Assembly: GCA_905221605.1 (NCBI GenBank)
Contig: CAJNDS010000402.1
Span: forward strand, 248,001-312,000
Origin: Symbiodinium natans
Taxonomy: Eukaryota; Sar; Dinophyceae; Suessiales; Symbiodiniaceae
Direction of reading: 5' to 3'
DNA: 64,000 nt
Under the pieces are notes generated by a model. The model searched no databases. It was not told the origin of the DNA and was given only the letters and a program-made list of their open reading frames with translations. Positions 22,826-35,900 of the stretch are shown here, in pieces. A program made the position numbers and the translations under genes. Each line of letters begins with the position of its first letter. Within the stretch, counting starts at the first letter, position 1.

Positions 22826-25736
22826 CTAGACCTCTGGTAGAACAGGGTAGGGAACGGAAAATGCAGTGGGCACACGGCCTTCACTCATGGCCACCAGCAT
22901 GAGGTGGGTACCTGGGCAATGAACTTCTGCTCTGTCTGGCTTGCTGAAACCCGGCTGTTGTGCTTTTCCCGTCCAAGGCACTGTTGCCAGAGACAAGCGA
23001 GGACGTAGCCGCAGCCAGGCTGGAGGAAGCTGGCAAGGCCGCGGAAGCTGGAAACATGGCCAGAACCTCCAGGGATAGACAAAAAACACAAAGATCCTGA
23101 ATAGAGAGAATGGGGAGGGTCGTTCACGTCAAAAGTTCGGAAGCATACGGGACTGAAGGGGGACCGACGAAGAGCCTGCGAGATCCTGTGCTCCCTCTAG
23201 CCTTATTCCCCAAAACCATCATTGCCGTGTATCTGCTGCACAGGCGCCTTGCCAGTTGCAAAGCCAACAGCTGCCAGCCGTCCCTGCGACATGGATATCC
23301 AAAGGACAGCTTGCGAGGCACAGACATTCACGGGGCACATGTACAGGCCCGTGATCTGGCTCAGCGCTTCACCCACCGGCTTCAAGCTGGACACAAAGCC
23401 CAAGGAAAAGCTTCCTGTCTGGTTGCTCATGCGACAGAGGTAAATTTCGTCGGAGGCCACCAAGACCACGGCCGCAACGGAGCTACTTCCTGTTATGCTG
23501 GCCGCAGCGGCCACGGTTCCGGCAGTTGCAGGTTGGACCCTGGATGGATACGCGAGGTAAGTGCCATTCACGCTGCTTGGCAAGTCCAGAAGGCCGAGCG
23601 CATCCAAGCTGCCAGGCGAACTTTGATCTGGCGCCAAGGTGTCTTGAAGGAGATAGAGCCCCTCGGCCCCCAAGACCACATACGCATCTGCCCAGACTCC
23701 GAATCCTCGAGCATGATGAGGCAAGAGGATTGGTGTCCCCAGAGGCTCCCAGCTCCCGCCGCCAGTACTAAAAGAGCGGAGGAGAGGTCCAGCCGCCATA
23801 TGGAGAACATCTGCACTTAACCTGCAATCCAACCTACAATAGCAAGTGACTCCCAGCTTTTGACCCTTCGGCACTTCGGCCACAAAAACTACGCAACCTG
23901 GCCCAAACCAAGATCTGAGTTGGCCAAGGTTCATGGCAGTTGGTCGAAACAGCGCAGGCCAGGTAACGTGAATCTGGCTCCAGTCCAGATTTGATGCGTC
24001 CGTCCCAGCCCACGGCAGAGTAACCAGCACCGATACCTGGGCGGGTGTCCAACTTCTGAAAAGCATCAGGTCCCTAATGGTCTCCACAAGCTTTCAAGTT
24101 GGAAGATGTTGGAAGGCAACTTGGCTTTATCCCGCTTCTCCACCAGCAGCCGAGTTGAGGTCAATCTGATTAGGGTGTTCAACAGAAGTTCAACAAATGC
24201 TGTCGTAATCTTAAGCTCTGGCACGCATGATATCGCCAGGAGTGCTTCCAGCAACACCGTCCCCATGAAAAGATTTTGTCCTGAGCTGGGCAATCATTCA
24301 CGAGCTGGCCAGAGAACGCGTGAGGGATGGCAGGAGAAACCAGAACAACCTTGCAGCTAAGAAGCCCGTTCTGGGCACTTGCCATCGCTCTCTCAAGCTG
24401 CTCAAGCAGAACCACCGTCGCGAAGCACTTTCTGGCTCCTGTGGTGTGCGTTCCGTGAAAGTGTCTTCTTCAGCTCATTGGGTTTGCCGCCGTCGGTTCG
24501 GCTAGGTGGGTTGCTTTTGGGTTTCCTGCATGCTCGCTGAGGCCCCTCAGGGCACCTCCTTCTGCTCAGGCTTTGTTTCGCCGCCCTCTCAACAAGGGTT
24601 GGTTACAGTGCCCCACCTCCGCGTTTGCTAATTAGTTTCAATATATATATATATATATATTTATTTATTTATATTTATTTATTTATTTATATTTATATTT
24701 ATTTATTTATAGAGAGAGAGATAGATATATATATATATATACATGTTTCCTTACTCTTGTAGTATTGCACCACTTCGCTCCAAGCCTTGGACTCTGCCTT
24801 AAACTCCACGTGGAAGGGCTCAGGCGAGGTAGCCTTGGCACTTCCAGTGGCCCCGGCATCGAGGTTCTCCGTCTCTATCTGGAGAGCTGGACCCAGCGAG
24901 TTGCGTGGTCGCGGCTGCAGAGAGGTTGGCTCGGCCTCTGGAGGCAAGCCAACATCAGAGCGTGGTTGTGGTGGAGGTGGCAAAGCCTGTTGGCGCAGGT
25001 TTCGGATGGTATGCCGCTCACTATCATGGGCGACAATCTGGCAATTTTCCAGCCGACCGCGGATGTCAGTACAACAGCCACTCAGGCCCAAAGTTGTCAC
25101 CTCTTTCGTTCGAGCTGGAGCCGACTGTGATCTCGAGGCCGCGCTCTGTCCACCCACTCTCTGCTCGTTTTCGCTGCCTGCCGGCGGTGGACTGGCTGAC
25201 CCAGCCTCCACTCGCTGTTGCCGAAGCACCCTGGCAGGTCCTTGAAGCACAGCTGGACTGGCAGCCTCTAGAGATGGTGTGAATGCAGACGGCGTGTCTC
25301 GGCGTTCCTGGGCTGGAGGACGGTACAATTGACGAACCATACCCTTCCCCCCCTCTACGATCGAAACATGAATCTGTCAAGCCACGCTCAGTCCACGAGA
25401 CGAAGGAGATTGTGCCAGCAACTGCGGCTCGCTCTGCGCATGCACTGGAGTTGCCTGCGGTGAGACAACCTGAGCTGGTGCCCTGCCTGGTTTGCCCAAT
25501 CTGACACGTACCAGCAAGCAGCAAGGTTTCAGGCTCCTACTGCTACTAGTATTCACTTTGGCTTCAGAGGCAAGGGTGCCTTGAGTGGGATGAAGATATT
25601 TCACACAAGTTGCTTCTTCTTCTTCTTCTTAACATTGGAACAGAAGCATTCACCTCGTCCAGTGCTTGCTGCGAGTGATGGCGGCCGACGTCGCCAAGCA
25701 CAGTCTCCTTCTCCCAGATGTCGAGGGGCATGATTC
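22826..25736 (-). CDS. Eight-exon gene of unknown function, Pro/Ser-rich N-part, strand-rich C-part
   Basis: Exons 25654-25736, 25386-25469, 24755-25307, 24310-24438, 24126-24280, 23873-24090, 23265-23821 and 22826-22911 (TAG stop). Every junction closes in phase, giving about 1,865 nt; the true start lies upstream of 25736 and is not identified. The 553-nt third exon is Pro/Ser/Ala/Gln-rich and probably disordered. The next two are helical (VVLLEQLERAMASAQNG, then FMGTVLLEALLAI). The long exon 23265-23821 has repeated short hydrophobic strands with Gly turns (AYVVLGAEGLYLLQD, VVLVASDEIYLCRM), which suggests beta-propeller blades, but no motif fixes a family. Two introns are only 29 and 35 nt and one is 51 nt. 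Exon 24755-25307 ends at a classical GTAAGG donor. Confidence 0.6.
24091..24125 (-). other. Candidate 35-nt mini-intron (GC-AG)
   Basis: Separates exon 24126-24280 (ends LLVEKRDK) from 23873-24090 (starts LVETIRDLML). Without removal the upstream frame meets a stop shortly after. Removal of 35 nt joins two open frames at phase 0. The acceptor AG is followed by C, unlike most in this window. Confidence 0.45.
24281..24309 (-). other. Candidate 29-nt mini-intron (GC-AG)
   Basis: Separates exon 24310-24438 (ends PAIPHAFS) from 24126-24280 (starts QNLFMGTVLL after a split Gly codon). GC donor, CTCAG acceptor followed by G. Phases are 1/1, and both flanking exons close in phase with their outer neighbours too. 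Confidence 0.5.
24641..24741. repeat. AT / TTTA / GA microsatellite
   Basis: Compound simple repeat: (AT)n, then TTTA and TTTATA units, then (GA)n and (AT)n. It lies in the intron just after exon 24755-25307 of the eight-exon gene. Confidence 0.9.
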
Positions 25737-27702
25737 CTTGGGATCAAGTGCGGTGGGCTTCTGCAACAATCCCAATACACAAGGCTGCATGCTGTGCAGG
25801 TTCTCACATCATGGGAAGACCGGAGCTCCGACACATTGGCAAATCCCTTCCTGGCTCGGCCACTCGACCCAAAGCATTTCTGCAAGGCGTCGTATGGCAA
25901 TGATCGAAGGTAGTAAAGCAATCACCACCAGCGTGGACTCGTACCACCAGAATCCTAGGATGAAAGTGAAGCTGCGAAGGCATGGTGGACTGTGAGCTGC
26001 CGAGTAGGGTGTCAACGGCACTATGTTACACCTGTTTTGAAAGCCGCGGATGCTCATTACAACGTCCTCGCCCGAACAGGCGACCTAGGACAGCCCTTTG
26101 CAACAGGCCACTAGCTCCCTGGAGCAGCACGCTCATCCGGGCCAGGTAGAGAACGCCTTAGCTTTGGGGCAGCTTTTTGCGTGGACCTTTTGCGTCCGAC
26201 CATCGGGGATCAAAATCCCGCGGTGCTGTGCCCCATGCCCATGCCCATGCCATGTGTAGCTATCGGCTACATGCTCTTGCCTCTTACATCATGGCGCTGC
26301 TAGCAAAAGTAGCAGCTGCACGCTTTTTGGGCCATTGCCTTGCTCCAGGAAATGCTCAGATCCAAAAGATCAAAGCCCTGAACTTGGGGGTTCATAAGGG
26401 CTCCCCCCCTTCTAACCCGAAGCGCAACCATTGTTTTTTTCTTTTGGAGGGGGGAAATTTGGGGGGGGGGGGATTGCTTTCAAGAAGTTTAACTTCTGGA
26501 GCAACTCGAGCTCTCCGAATCCGGGGTGCAACAGGCCATGACCAGGCAGCTTGTCCCATGCCGCAGATAGAGCCCCGAGTAGCGCCGGAGGTTCAAGACC
26601 TTGCAGTTTTGGAGCGGCGAAAAGTTTCGGAGCCCTGCTGACTTCGAAAAAAGCCTTGAAACGCGGCTGCGCGCCCAAGCCGAACAACTGTGCCACTTAC
26701 CTACCGCACAGGCCCGAGGAGAAGGAGCTCGCCCATCTAGATTAGAGACGTTTAGAGGTTAAGGTTTAGGCTCTTTTTTGGCCACCTGCCTAGCCGCTTG
26801 CGGGTGCCTACCTTAACAAGCCCAGCAGGATTTCGAATGACTTCGGTTGGCCTCCTTTACCTCGGTGTTGAACTCGGCCAGGGGCCAGTCCTCCTCCTTA
26901 CCTGGCAGAGAATAGTAGGCTATGGGTTCTGAGGGCAATGAAGCCACCTGATTGTCAACTCATGATGCAAAATGGTTCGGGTGTAGCTCCCGGCAGTGGA
27001 ACTTGGACGCATGATTAACTCAAGATTCGGGGCAAGGGGGAATGCGAAGAGCGCATTCTGAGAACCACGCTCACACACCATCACAAACGTGAAGCTTTCT
27101 CTGTGCGCAACGGAGTTGGCAACCCAAGACTACCCCCGAACGACAACGCCGTCAATGTCCAGCTCCAGTCTGTTGGCATCCAAGCGGCAGTGCACTTGCC
27201 CCTTCCTTCAGGCTTATCATCAGAGATTCTGAAAACATTGTACGGGTCAGGATCTCTTCCTGCTTCTGGGGCCGGCAACGATGCTTTGGGTTCTACGCAA
27301 TGCAGCAGGGAACTGTCAGGCCGGTCACTCTCGCCAGCTGAAACATGTCACTAGCCCTGATGTGTGAAAGCCTTCCGGGAGTAAGGACAGCTCCGGCATG
27401 AAATGCACATCAACATCTTCGCACACCTTGAATATTGTAAGTCCGGCTCGTAGTGGCTGGCACTTTATTGTTCAACCATTTTTACAGCACCCGATTGGCT
27501 TAACTTTTCACTACTCAAGGCAGTCCTCACGACCACGACCAACGCCTCGCAGCCCAGCTTGAATTTCCAGTTCACGACCACGTCGACATGGTTGCCGTGT
27601 TTGGGGCTCGCCAGAACCAGCCTCATTTCACAGTGTCTGCTTTTTGGAACATCTGAAAATATGCGGGGCATGACCCATGGTTGCTGAACCGATACGTAAC
27701 GC
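25737..27702. other. Intergenic or unresolved region
   Basis: No supported exon. A poly-G run at 26461 and a hydrophobic minus frame near 25.85-26.0 kb are the only notable points. Confidence 0.4.
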
Positions 27703-27810
27703 CTACATATACCAACAAAACAGCTCCGAAACTAACGCGCTTAGTGTGGTGCTGTAGATTACGCATAATAAATGTCCACGACGAATCAAAAATGCTTCTT
27801 TTGCTATGGC

Positions 27811-28908
27811 GAACTTGTACAGTGGCATCTCGATATCGTTGCGATCAACGTACATGGAGAAGCCCTCCACGCGCCGGAACTCCCCATAGCCGCTCTCCCC
27901 AGCCCAGTCCTCGTGGAAGCCTTGCAGTGCCAGTGGAAGCTCGTCTGCCGGCCAGTCAGGCACCTGCCCTGCCAGCCAAAGGGCCTTCTTCAAACCATGG
28001 TTGTTGGTTGAAGTCGAAGGTTCGTTCTTCTGCTTGTTTTGCGAACGCAGTGGTGGGCACTGGGCCGCCACATACAGAGTCGCCTCACCGTACACTCGAA
28101 AAGCCAAAGGTCGATCGCCAGTGAACTGCCAAGGACTGCGAATCAGGGTTTCGCCTGTCAAAAAGAAGGGAATGTCAAGAAGCGTGTGGAAGGACCAGCC
28201 GTCCCCCTCCGGATGCAGCCACGCGTGCATGCCCTTTCGAAGTGGCTCCACATCCACATACCCTTCTCTTGGCTCAACCTGCACTCGCAGGCCAATGTGG
28301 CGACGCCCCCGAACACGGATGGCGTTGTCGTCCTCGTTGGCGGGATCGGTAGATGTGAGATTGTTGATGGCAGTGAGCAGCCAGCTGTGAAAATTGGCAA
28401 CTTGGTTGACTACGTTGTGTCCACCCATGCGACCTACAACCAGGTCGTCAGGCACCATCAGGCGGTGGCGCCGGAGTAATCGGTCACGAGCACTTGATGA
28501 CATTTTCATCTGAAATCGAAGGGCCAGCCAAAGGGCAATGAGCGTGTAAGTGACAGACCAGCAGGTGAAAACAAGCCAAAGACTCACCACCACACGTTCC
28601 GCTTCCTCTGGCGGAAAGCCTTCAATGCACATGGTCCAACAAACGCCCAAAACGATACTCCCCATGATCACATGGGTTTGGACACTCTCCATCATCAGCT
28701 TGTTCACATCGCGCATGTCCTCGCGGATCTGAATGGATCGCTCATACCGAACTTGTTGGCGGAAAATGTCCTGCGCAACTTTGGCTTGGTGAGCATCTCC
28801 AGTCACGGCGACAAAAGACCCGAAAATGCTGCTGGCGAGGTCAGCGACTTCCCGACTTCGGGAAAGCGCCAGGCCAAACACTGTGGCCAAGGCCCCGAGC
28901 AGCAACAT
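27811..28908 (-). CDS. Multi-pass membrane protein of unknown family, one long exon
   Basis: Uninterrupted frame of about 366 codons from ATG at 28908. Hydrophobic segments at residues about 1-16, 80-97 and 105-128 suggest three membrane spans, separated by a charged helix (QQVRYERSIQIREDMRD). The C-terminal half is soluble, with RRHIGLRVQVEPREGY and DGWSFHTLLDIPFFLTGE, and no recognised domain. The frame stays open to 27703, but a GC donor after codon TTC at 27811 and the poorer composition beyond it suggest that the last 36 codons are intron. A preceding exon is possible, because an AG acceptor sits just before the ATG. The lack of introns over 1.1 kb contrasts with its neighbours. Confidence 0.6.
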
Positions 28909-28917
28909 GGTCTTCAC

Positions 28918-31900
28918 AAGCTAGGGGGGTTCATAACTCTTCCCGCAGCCCATGATACCAGAATCCACGGCAGACAGCTAAAGCCGGCCATTGCACGCGC
29001 ACAGAGGCCCATGATCAGACAAGCATCGGATCTGTGTGCTCACCTCACATCTACGAGGGTAGTGACTGGTAGCGTAGGCTGGTGCACCCATACAAGAGGG
29101 AGCAGAGTATCTAGGCTAAGCTTATGGTGTAGGTGCTCTCGGCCCACAGCCATGCCTTGCCAAACGTCGTTTCTTGCAGAGTTAACGGCCCGAGTGCCAA
29201 CTAGTGCCGACCGGGCTGCTTGTGCCGTCCTCATACAACTTGGGCATGCAGTCTGAGACTAACACGACTGCGCCAAAACGTATGTCAGCAGTTCAAGTGT
29301 GATGCCATATGATTCCATCTGACTTGGGAGGCTCCTCGATTCGGCCTCTATGCGTAGCCGCATGCACTCCTGTACTCACCTCAAAAACTTCTGCGCTCAA
29401 AACTTTGAAGCACCCGGCGTGGAGCCTAGGAGGAGGGTATCGTCAACCTGGCAAAGGTCTTCGTGCTCGTGAGGCTAGCGCAGCAAACAATGCTGAGATG
29501 GCTCTGCTCGTCAGGCTGAATTCAACTCTCAACTTTCCTCCATTCAGTTTGTTGTTGTTCAGTTCTGAGAGACAAGGGCACATCAGTTGCCCCTAGATGA
29601 GTCGACGCTTTGCTGCAACGCAGCCAGTCATTGTCAAGCCCTCAGTACTAAAGACAAAACATGAAAAGTGAACCCAGGTACTTGCCGCCAGACGCGCCAC
29701 CCCCAATGAGTGAACAAACCGCAAGCAAGCAAGTGCAAGAACACATGCAAGTATACAAGCAAGCACACAAGCAAGATCAAGCAAGCACACAGATGCCGAC
29801 CAACAAACGAACAAACAGTTCTAACCAAACACAAACAAAACCACGCACACCACGGACCCTTCAATCTCGAAACAGATCCATCCCATGCAAGACTCAAGCA
29901 GCAGCAAAACGAAGCTCCTTATTTTTTGACCACCGCGGGCACCTGGCACCAGAGGCCACGCCCATCCCGCCAGCTCCGCAGCAGAGTAAGACCAATGGTA
30001 GGCCAAAAATAAAGCCGCGACAGGACCTGCAACAGCTGCGATAAGACAGGGCGCGATGCTTCCCAGAAGCCAAGCTCTAATGACTCAAATCCCACTGCGT
30101 GTCCAAACGTCTCCGGGTTTTTTGGCCAACCCCGCAAATTACACTATTTGGCGCGTCATGTGCGAGGAGTCTGGGCCTTGGCGATGAGCTTGGGGAGGAG
30201 CTTCTTCTGTAGTGCGAGGAACTGGGCCGGTACAAACATCTTGCAGGTTTGGGCGAGGAAAGGCAAGAATACCCAACACGTGGCACTGACTACATCACTA
30301 GAGTTGGCTCGTTCATAGCTAGCAAAAGCACCGGCACCTTCTCAAGCTAAAGCCGGCGGCCGTCTCTTCGCGGCAAGCATTTTACGAGTGTGGTCAGCAT
30401 AACCTCTGTCCCCGGCATCATCGACTAATCCTCCCGACCTTTGCATCCGTTCTGAGGTACGTGCCGGGCATATCAAGCAGATAAGCAATATGGGCAGAAT
30501 CCAGCTATGCGGCCGGATTGCCCCAATACCTCCGGGTCTCCAACATTGCCAGTTGCGGTAACACTGAAGCTGCGAGTCCCCCAAAGAAAAGAACGGCGCC
30601 TCCTTCAACCAACTCGACACTTTGGGCCTGCAGCCGGATGTCTTTTGACACTTCGGTCTAGTCCAAGGCTGATCCTTGCTGCGATAGTAGGACTCGGGCC
30701 TCGAGGTGGAGGTGGACATTCTGTGCACCGCCGCCCATTCCGGGTGGAGGTCCATGACCTCGACAGCCGAAAGCTTGCTTACCCTATACCTAAAGGGCCT
30801 AAAGTCCAGACTCCGACCCTTTCTCGAAACCGAAACCGGGCTAGGCGTGTTCCTTTGCAGGTGCCGCGGAAAGGAGGTTTCGATCTTCCTTGATTGATGT
30901 GTCGTCTTCCGCCAGCTTTGTCGTATACATGTTACAAAGCACATCGAGGGGGTTCAGCTCGTTCCGTATGAAGACAATGGGGCCACATTCCTCGGCGGTC
31001 GCACACCTGTTGCCCAGTTTGCCTGTTGTCCTGAATGTTATACGTTCCGGGTCGCGGCACATAATGCGTGGCACTTTGTCCTTGAAATAGACGCCCCCTC
31101 AAGCAGGAGAAAGGACGCAGCGAACCCGCATCTCGGACTCTTTGGAAACAAAGTTCCCGGCTGCTCATCATCATCTATCTCATCAATTGGAATGCACGGT
31201 TTCTTGTTTGCGTGCGAAAGCACACGCTCCGGAACCATCAGACAACCCTCACAACCTTTAGAGCATTCTCAGGGCCTTTTCAGAAACAACCCCAAGCAGT
31301 CGGGCGGGAACTGTTCCGAACCGTCGGAACTATTCTAAAGTGCTTGCGTGTGCCTGCCTAGCTACTGTAGGCTTCAAGGCTCGAAAGAACGTAAATGCAG
31401 ATCAATATGTGTCTTCAATTTCTTGTTTCTTCGTCCCAGTGCATCCCTACTCCATCCTTAATCATGAACATCATCAATTTCGGTACTATTCATGAATACT
31501 CCTCCATCCCGTCAGTGTGACATCCCATGAGCAGCTTTGGCGAAGGACATGTGACAATCAGAGCTATGGACTGAAAGGGATCCTCCATCCAACTGCATCG
31601 AGACACTCCCTGAGGTTGCCGGGACAGCAAAGGCTTGATCCGACCTCGGCGCTACAAAGCCTAGGCAAAGGATGCCAATGTGCTCCCCACAATATGGAGT
31701 CTGTGCCGGCGGAAGCTCGGGACACTTATTTGAAGAGGACAGCGCTGGATAGCGATAAGTCCGATAAGGACAATAAGGAGCACGCCAGTTCAAGTTTTAT
31801 TTCGGATTCATATGACAGCTTCATTCGACCACTATAATAGCATCGGTGAGCGCGCAGCTTTAAGGATAAGGCTCAAGCATCTCCACCGCAGCACATGCGC

Positions 31901-32929
31901 ATTCATGCAGTGCATACATCAAGTTGTGGCAAGATGAACTGGTTTAGCGCATGCCTGGAGATATGAAAGCAAAAGCAGCCTTCAGCAACAGTGGTGCGCA
32001 GTGATCTCATGTCATAAGCCTGCCACTCTTCCGGATTTGCCATTGCAGGATGCCACGGCTTCGACAGATAAAATTCTAGGGTTCTGCCTCAGGGTTTAGG
32101 GTTCCTTGTGGCACTCCCCCGTGATCTTCTACATCGTGGCGATCGCCTAGGCTTAAGACTTAAGACTCCCCCGTCAGAGCTAGCTAAAAGAGGCACGCAG
32201 CGGCTTTTTCATCATTCAATTTGGTCAGTGTTTGAATTTAGCTTGAACGGAGCCTTGGCGAGGAAATGTGACCAGATTCTTCAATGGCGCCTGTGTACTG
32301 TAAGTCGCATGGGGCCACAAGAGCCCTGTTGCGTGGCCAGTGGCGACGGCGGCAGAACATAGATATCCTAACGAGCTCATGGGCTCCCAGCTGGCCCTAC
32401 TTTGAGATTTCAAGAGAGCTCTCTTGAAGTCAAGTTCTCACATGGACATGAGCCCTAATTCAATATTCGCAGCTCTGCGAGTCTCTCTCACTTAGTCCAA
32501 AATGCTTTTGTCAGGATGCAAAGGGCTTCACCTACACCTGTGAGCCTTTACCACCTCTTGCTTCTACTTGGGTGCCCTCCTTACAGGCAGTTCTCCAGTG
32601 TCCTCGGCTCAAGCAGCACTCGATTCCCAGCGCCTCCTGAAGTTGGTGCCGGAATGGCTCCAAGTCCGGCATCTCCGATAACTCCTCCCGGCAGCAAGTA
32701 TCAAACAATCAGCTTCAAGGAAGAAGTCCTCGACAAAACCCTGACAACCGTAGTAGAAGTCACTACCTGAGGGCTTGTCGTCCACAAAGCCATACCAGCA
32801 CTAGCAGCTCCATGGGCCCCCAACGAAAACTCCCGCATTTATCCTCACTCGGCATATGGCTCGAAGGCCATGCCAAGGCTCCACCTCTGGGTCTCACTGC
32901 GCCGCTTCTCTCGAGAGTGTGGTCTTCAC
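28918..32929. other. Intergenic or unresolved region
   Basis: No supported gene. Open minus frames at 30.34-30.94 and 30.84-31.07 kb have some protein-like stretches, but no family or closed phase. The 3' exons of the kinase may extend into the right end (32.5-32.9 kb). Confidence 0.4.
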
Positions 32930-35900
32930 AGGCGGTCCTCGAGGTCGTTGAGCGACAGCAGACTCATGCCTTTGTAGTCCAGGGCCTTAGCACCCGCGTG
33001 GCTTGTGCGATCCTGGACCTCTACTTCACACGTCTGGCTTCACACTGACGACTTCAGGTGGCTCTAAAAGACTCCACGAGGCTTTTGAGGTGATGACCGC
33101 GAAATCCCGCGAACAGCTGTCGACGGCTTCCTTACAATGCTGCGTGTACAGAGGGGAGTCTGTACTTGGGCCTCGGGGTGGAGGCTTTGAGGGGACTGGG
33201 CATTCAAAAGCAGCACTGCAGGGTGCAGGGAGCCACCTGATTGAGCTGCATTGCAACCGCGCGCAGGGCAGCCTCGCCAAGCAATGGATGTTTACAAAAG
33301 TTTGAAAGCAGGCATGTCAAACTTCCAGACTCCTGCGCCCGCAACACATTTTTCTAGGTGTTGGGAGTTAAGAACAGACTATGTGCCAGGAATGTGGAAT
33401 CGATTGCTTCAAGCCTGGGTCACTCAGGATGGATGCCCTTCAGGTTGACTTCTCAAGCACATGGCGGGAAGACAAGCTGCTACATGCAACCGGGCATGTG
33501 GGGCACAGATGTGGTCAACTTCCCAGTTGTCCAGCGTCGCTCAGGTCATCATAGCAAACCGACACATACAGAAAAGCAGAATGGCATAGTGGTTGATAGT
33601 GATGGCCTTCCACTTCCAGTGGAGTACTGTTAACTTTCCATTGTAAGGCAGTGGCCCGTTGAAACGTAGTCATCCTGGAAAACCGCAGTACGTCCTCAGT
33701 CGACACGTGGAGCATTTATCTGTCGTTCTCAAGTTTGGCTCGCGAGCTTCGGCTTCCCATGGCTGCAACAGCTCGTGCTTGTTTGGTGGGGCACCCAGGG
33801 GTCTCTCTAACAGTCTCTAACACATTCACAATGGCAGGCCCACGAAGTCACAGCAACCCGAGCCAGCGAGCCCTCCTGAGTCTCCGCGTCCTGCTTAGGG
33901 TTACATCACGTTCCCACCCGAGTACACGCGTAAGCACATGAGCAACGAGTCAAGACTGGCACCGTAGGTCCCTGAACCTGCACGGCAAAATCCTAAGCAG
34001 TTGCATCCTCAATAACACGCCCACTTAAAGCAGCACCAATATCTTTCGTTGCTTTGGCCCTTAAAGTGGAGCTTGTGAGAAGAAAAACAAATATGTATAT
34101 GCACAAACAACACTGCGCCGAACCACGAAGCAAGATACATACCCAGTTCATGCACCAAGGTCCACACCGAGACCACGCTGGGCTGCACAGGCACTGCACA
34201 CCGAAGGGACGGTGCGGCGCAGTGGAACCAAGAATGTGCCCGGGCCTTGTGCAAGATAGGACGCAGGGTCAGTCCCTTGAAGATGCAAACAGCCAGTTGG
34301 AAGACACCAAGCCGCAGCAGTTGAATCCTGGTGCAGCTACATGCATTCACTCGGCTCTCTCTGCGTCAACACTCCGGCAACCTTCAAGCCTGGAAAGATC
34401 CGACAGTACCAACATTAACCAATCAAAAACCCAGACTAAACCGCAGCCGACCACCCCCAATCCCCACCCGAAAGACTCCTGGCCTGGACTGCTGTGGCCC
34501 TGTCGAAGGGCTGATACTTCAGCAGCCGGCGCACGAGGCTCTTCGCCTCCTCGGACCTTTGCGTCAGTGCGTCGGTCTCGCAAGCATTTTGCCAGCCATG
34601 CTTTGCAGGTGGAGCGGCCATGTTTGCTTTCTGCCTGTGATCCTGCGATCTACATCTGAGCCCTGGCCCGAATTGCTGTAAGCAAGATCGGCACAGACGT
34701 CTTCAGATTTGCGTATCGATGGCAGCATGTGCTTTTGCATACGAATGCTAAAACGGATTCTAGCACCGTGCTACGCTACGTGCTGGCAGCCACCTAGTGT
34801 TGTGGATCCAAGCTCCAAACACTGTCGACCAAGCGATGTCGTTGAACACATAGTTTCCCTTTCGCACACGCTGCACAACCTGGCCAGTCATCCAGATCCA
34901 CCTCTCAAGCTTTCTATTGCAGCTCTTGGCCTCCGCATCGTTTTTACCAGGAAAGGGCGGCTGTGCGGCCAGCAGCATCTCAGCGAGCAGAAGCATTCCA
35001 GAGAACTCCGCCAAGCATTAAAACCTTTTGAAAGCCCTTCAGTCAGCTCATGATGGAAAGACTGCTACAATTGCTACAAGTAGGAATGGAAAGTCAGCAA
35101 GCACGCCTTTGCGCTGGCCTTACTTGAACATCACCAGCGAGGCCATGTGAGATCACAACCCCACGCCCATTGAAGGCCCATCTCGGCTCTTCACGTACAT
35201 GATCACGCCACAACTCCACAAGTCCGCAGAGTTGTCGTAAACTCCGCCCAGGACCTGAAACTCTGCGCACACAGGGGCAGCGCTGCCCTCTCTGCCAAAG
35301 GCAGCAACAAAGCCCATCAAGTGCGCATGTGCCTGTGGAGAACAGTATGAAACCGTTCCGGCTTTCGTCGCCAGCACCTGCCAGCCAAAACAGGCCACCA
35401 AAAGAAACCGAAGCCAAGCCACTTCGCTTTTTAGAAAGCTGCGTGGACCCGAAGTCTACGAACAAGGTTGCGCACGACGCTGTGCGCGGGACCCCCCCAG
35501 GCTCGAAGCCGCAGGCAAGGCCGAAGTCGGCCAACTTCAGCCTTTGTGGGCGCACTTGGGGGCTTGGGGGCTTAAACTGCGAGCTTCCCTCTTTTGAGAC
35601 CTTTACGGGGTTTGCTTGCAGGTGTACGGAACATGACCAAGCAGGGCTTTAAGGCAACTGTAGGGGGGATACTGGAGCAGCTGAGCAAAAGCTTTCATCC
35701 CATGCATGGCCTCGAGGCTGGCTGATTCCCTTACTGTCAGTAGTGCGTTTCTGGTAGCTCGTCAAAGCAGGTCACCATCCTATTCTTCAAGGCTTCCAAG
35801 CCACTCTTGGGACACAGGGTCATCATGATTTAATCAGCAACTTGGGCAGGGGGAACTGGTGAGGAGTATCCTCTTCTGCCTCTCAGATGGCGATAGCAAG

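Noticed and set aside
23110-23820. 236-codon plus-strand open frame
   Set aside because: Antisense to exon 23265-23821 of the eight-exon gene, which has closed phases.
30690-30760. Pterin-carbinolamine dehydratase-like HPEW motif
   Set aside because: Only a short match; the rest of the family pattern is absent and no splice model supports it.
33040-33100. Exon giving a Phe-Leu lead-in to the kinase EF-hand exon
   Set aside because: On recounting the bases the frame meets TAG and the phase does not fit the next exon.
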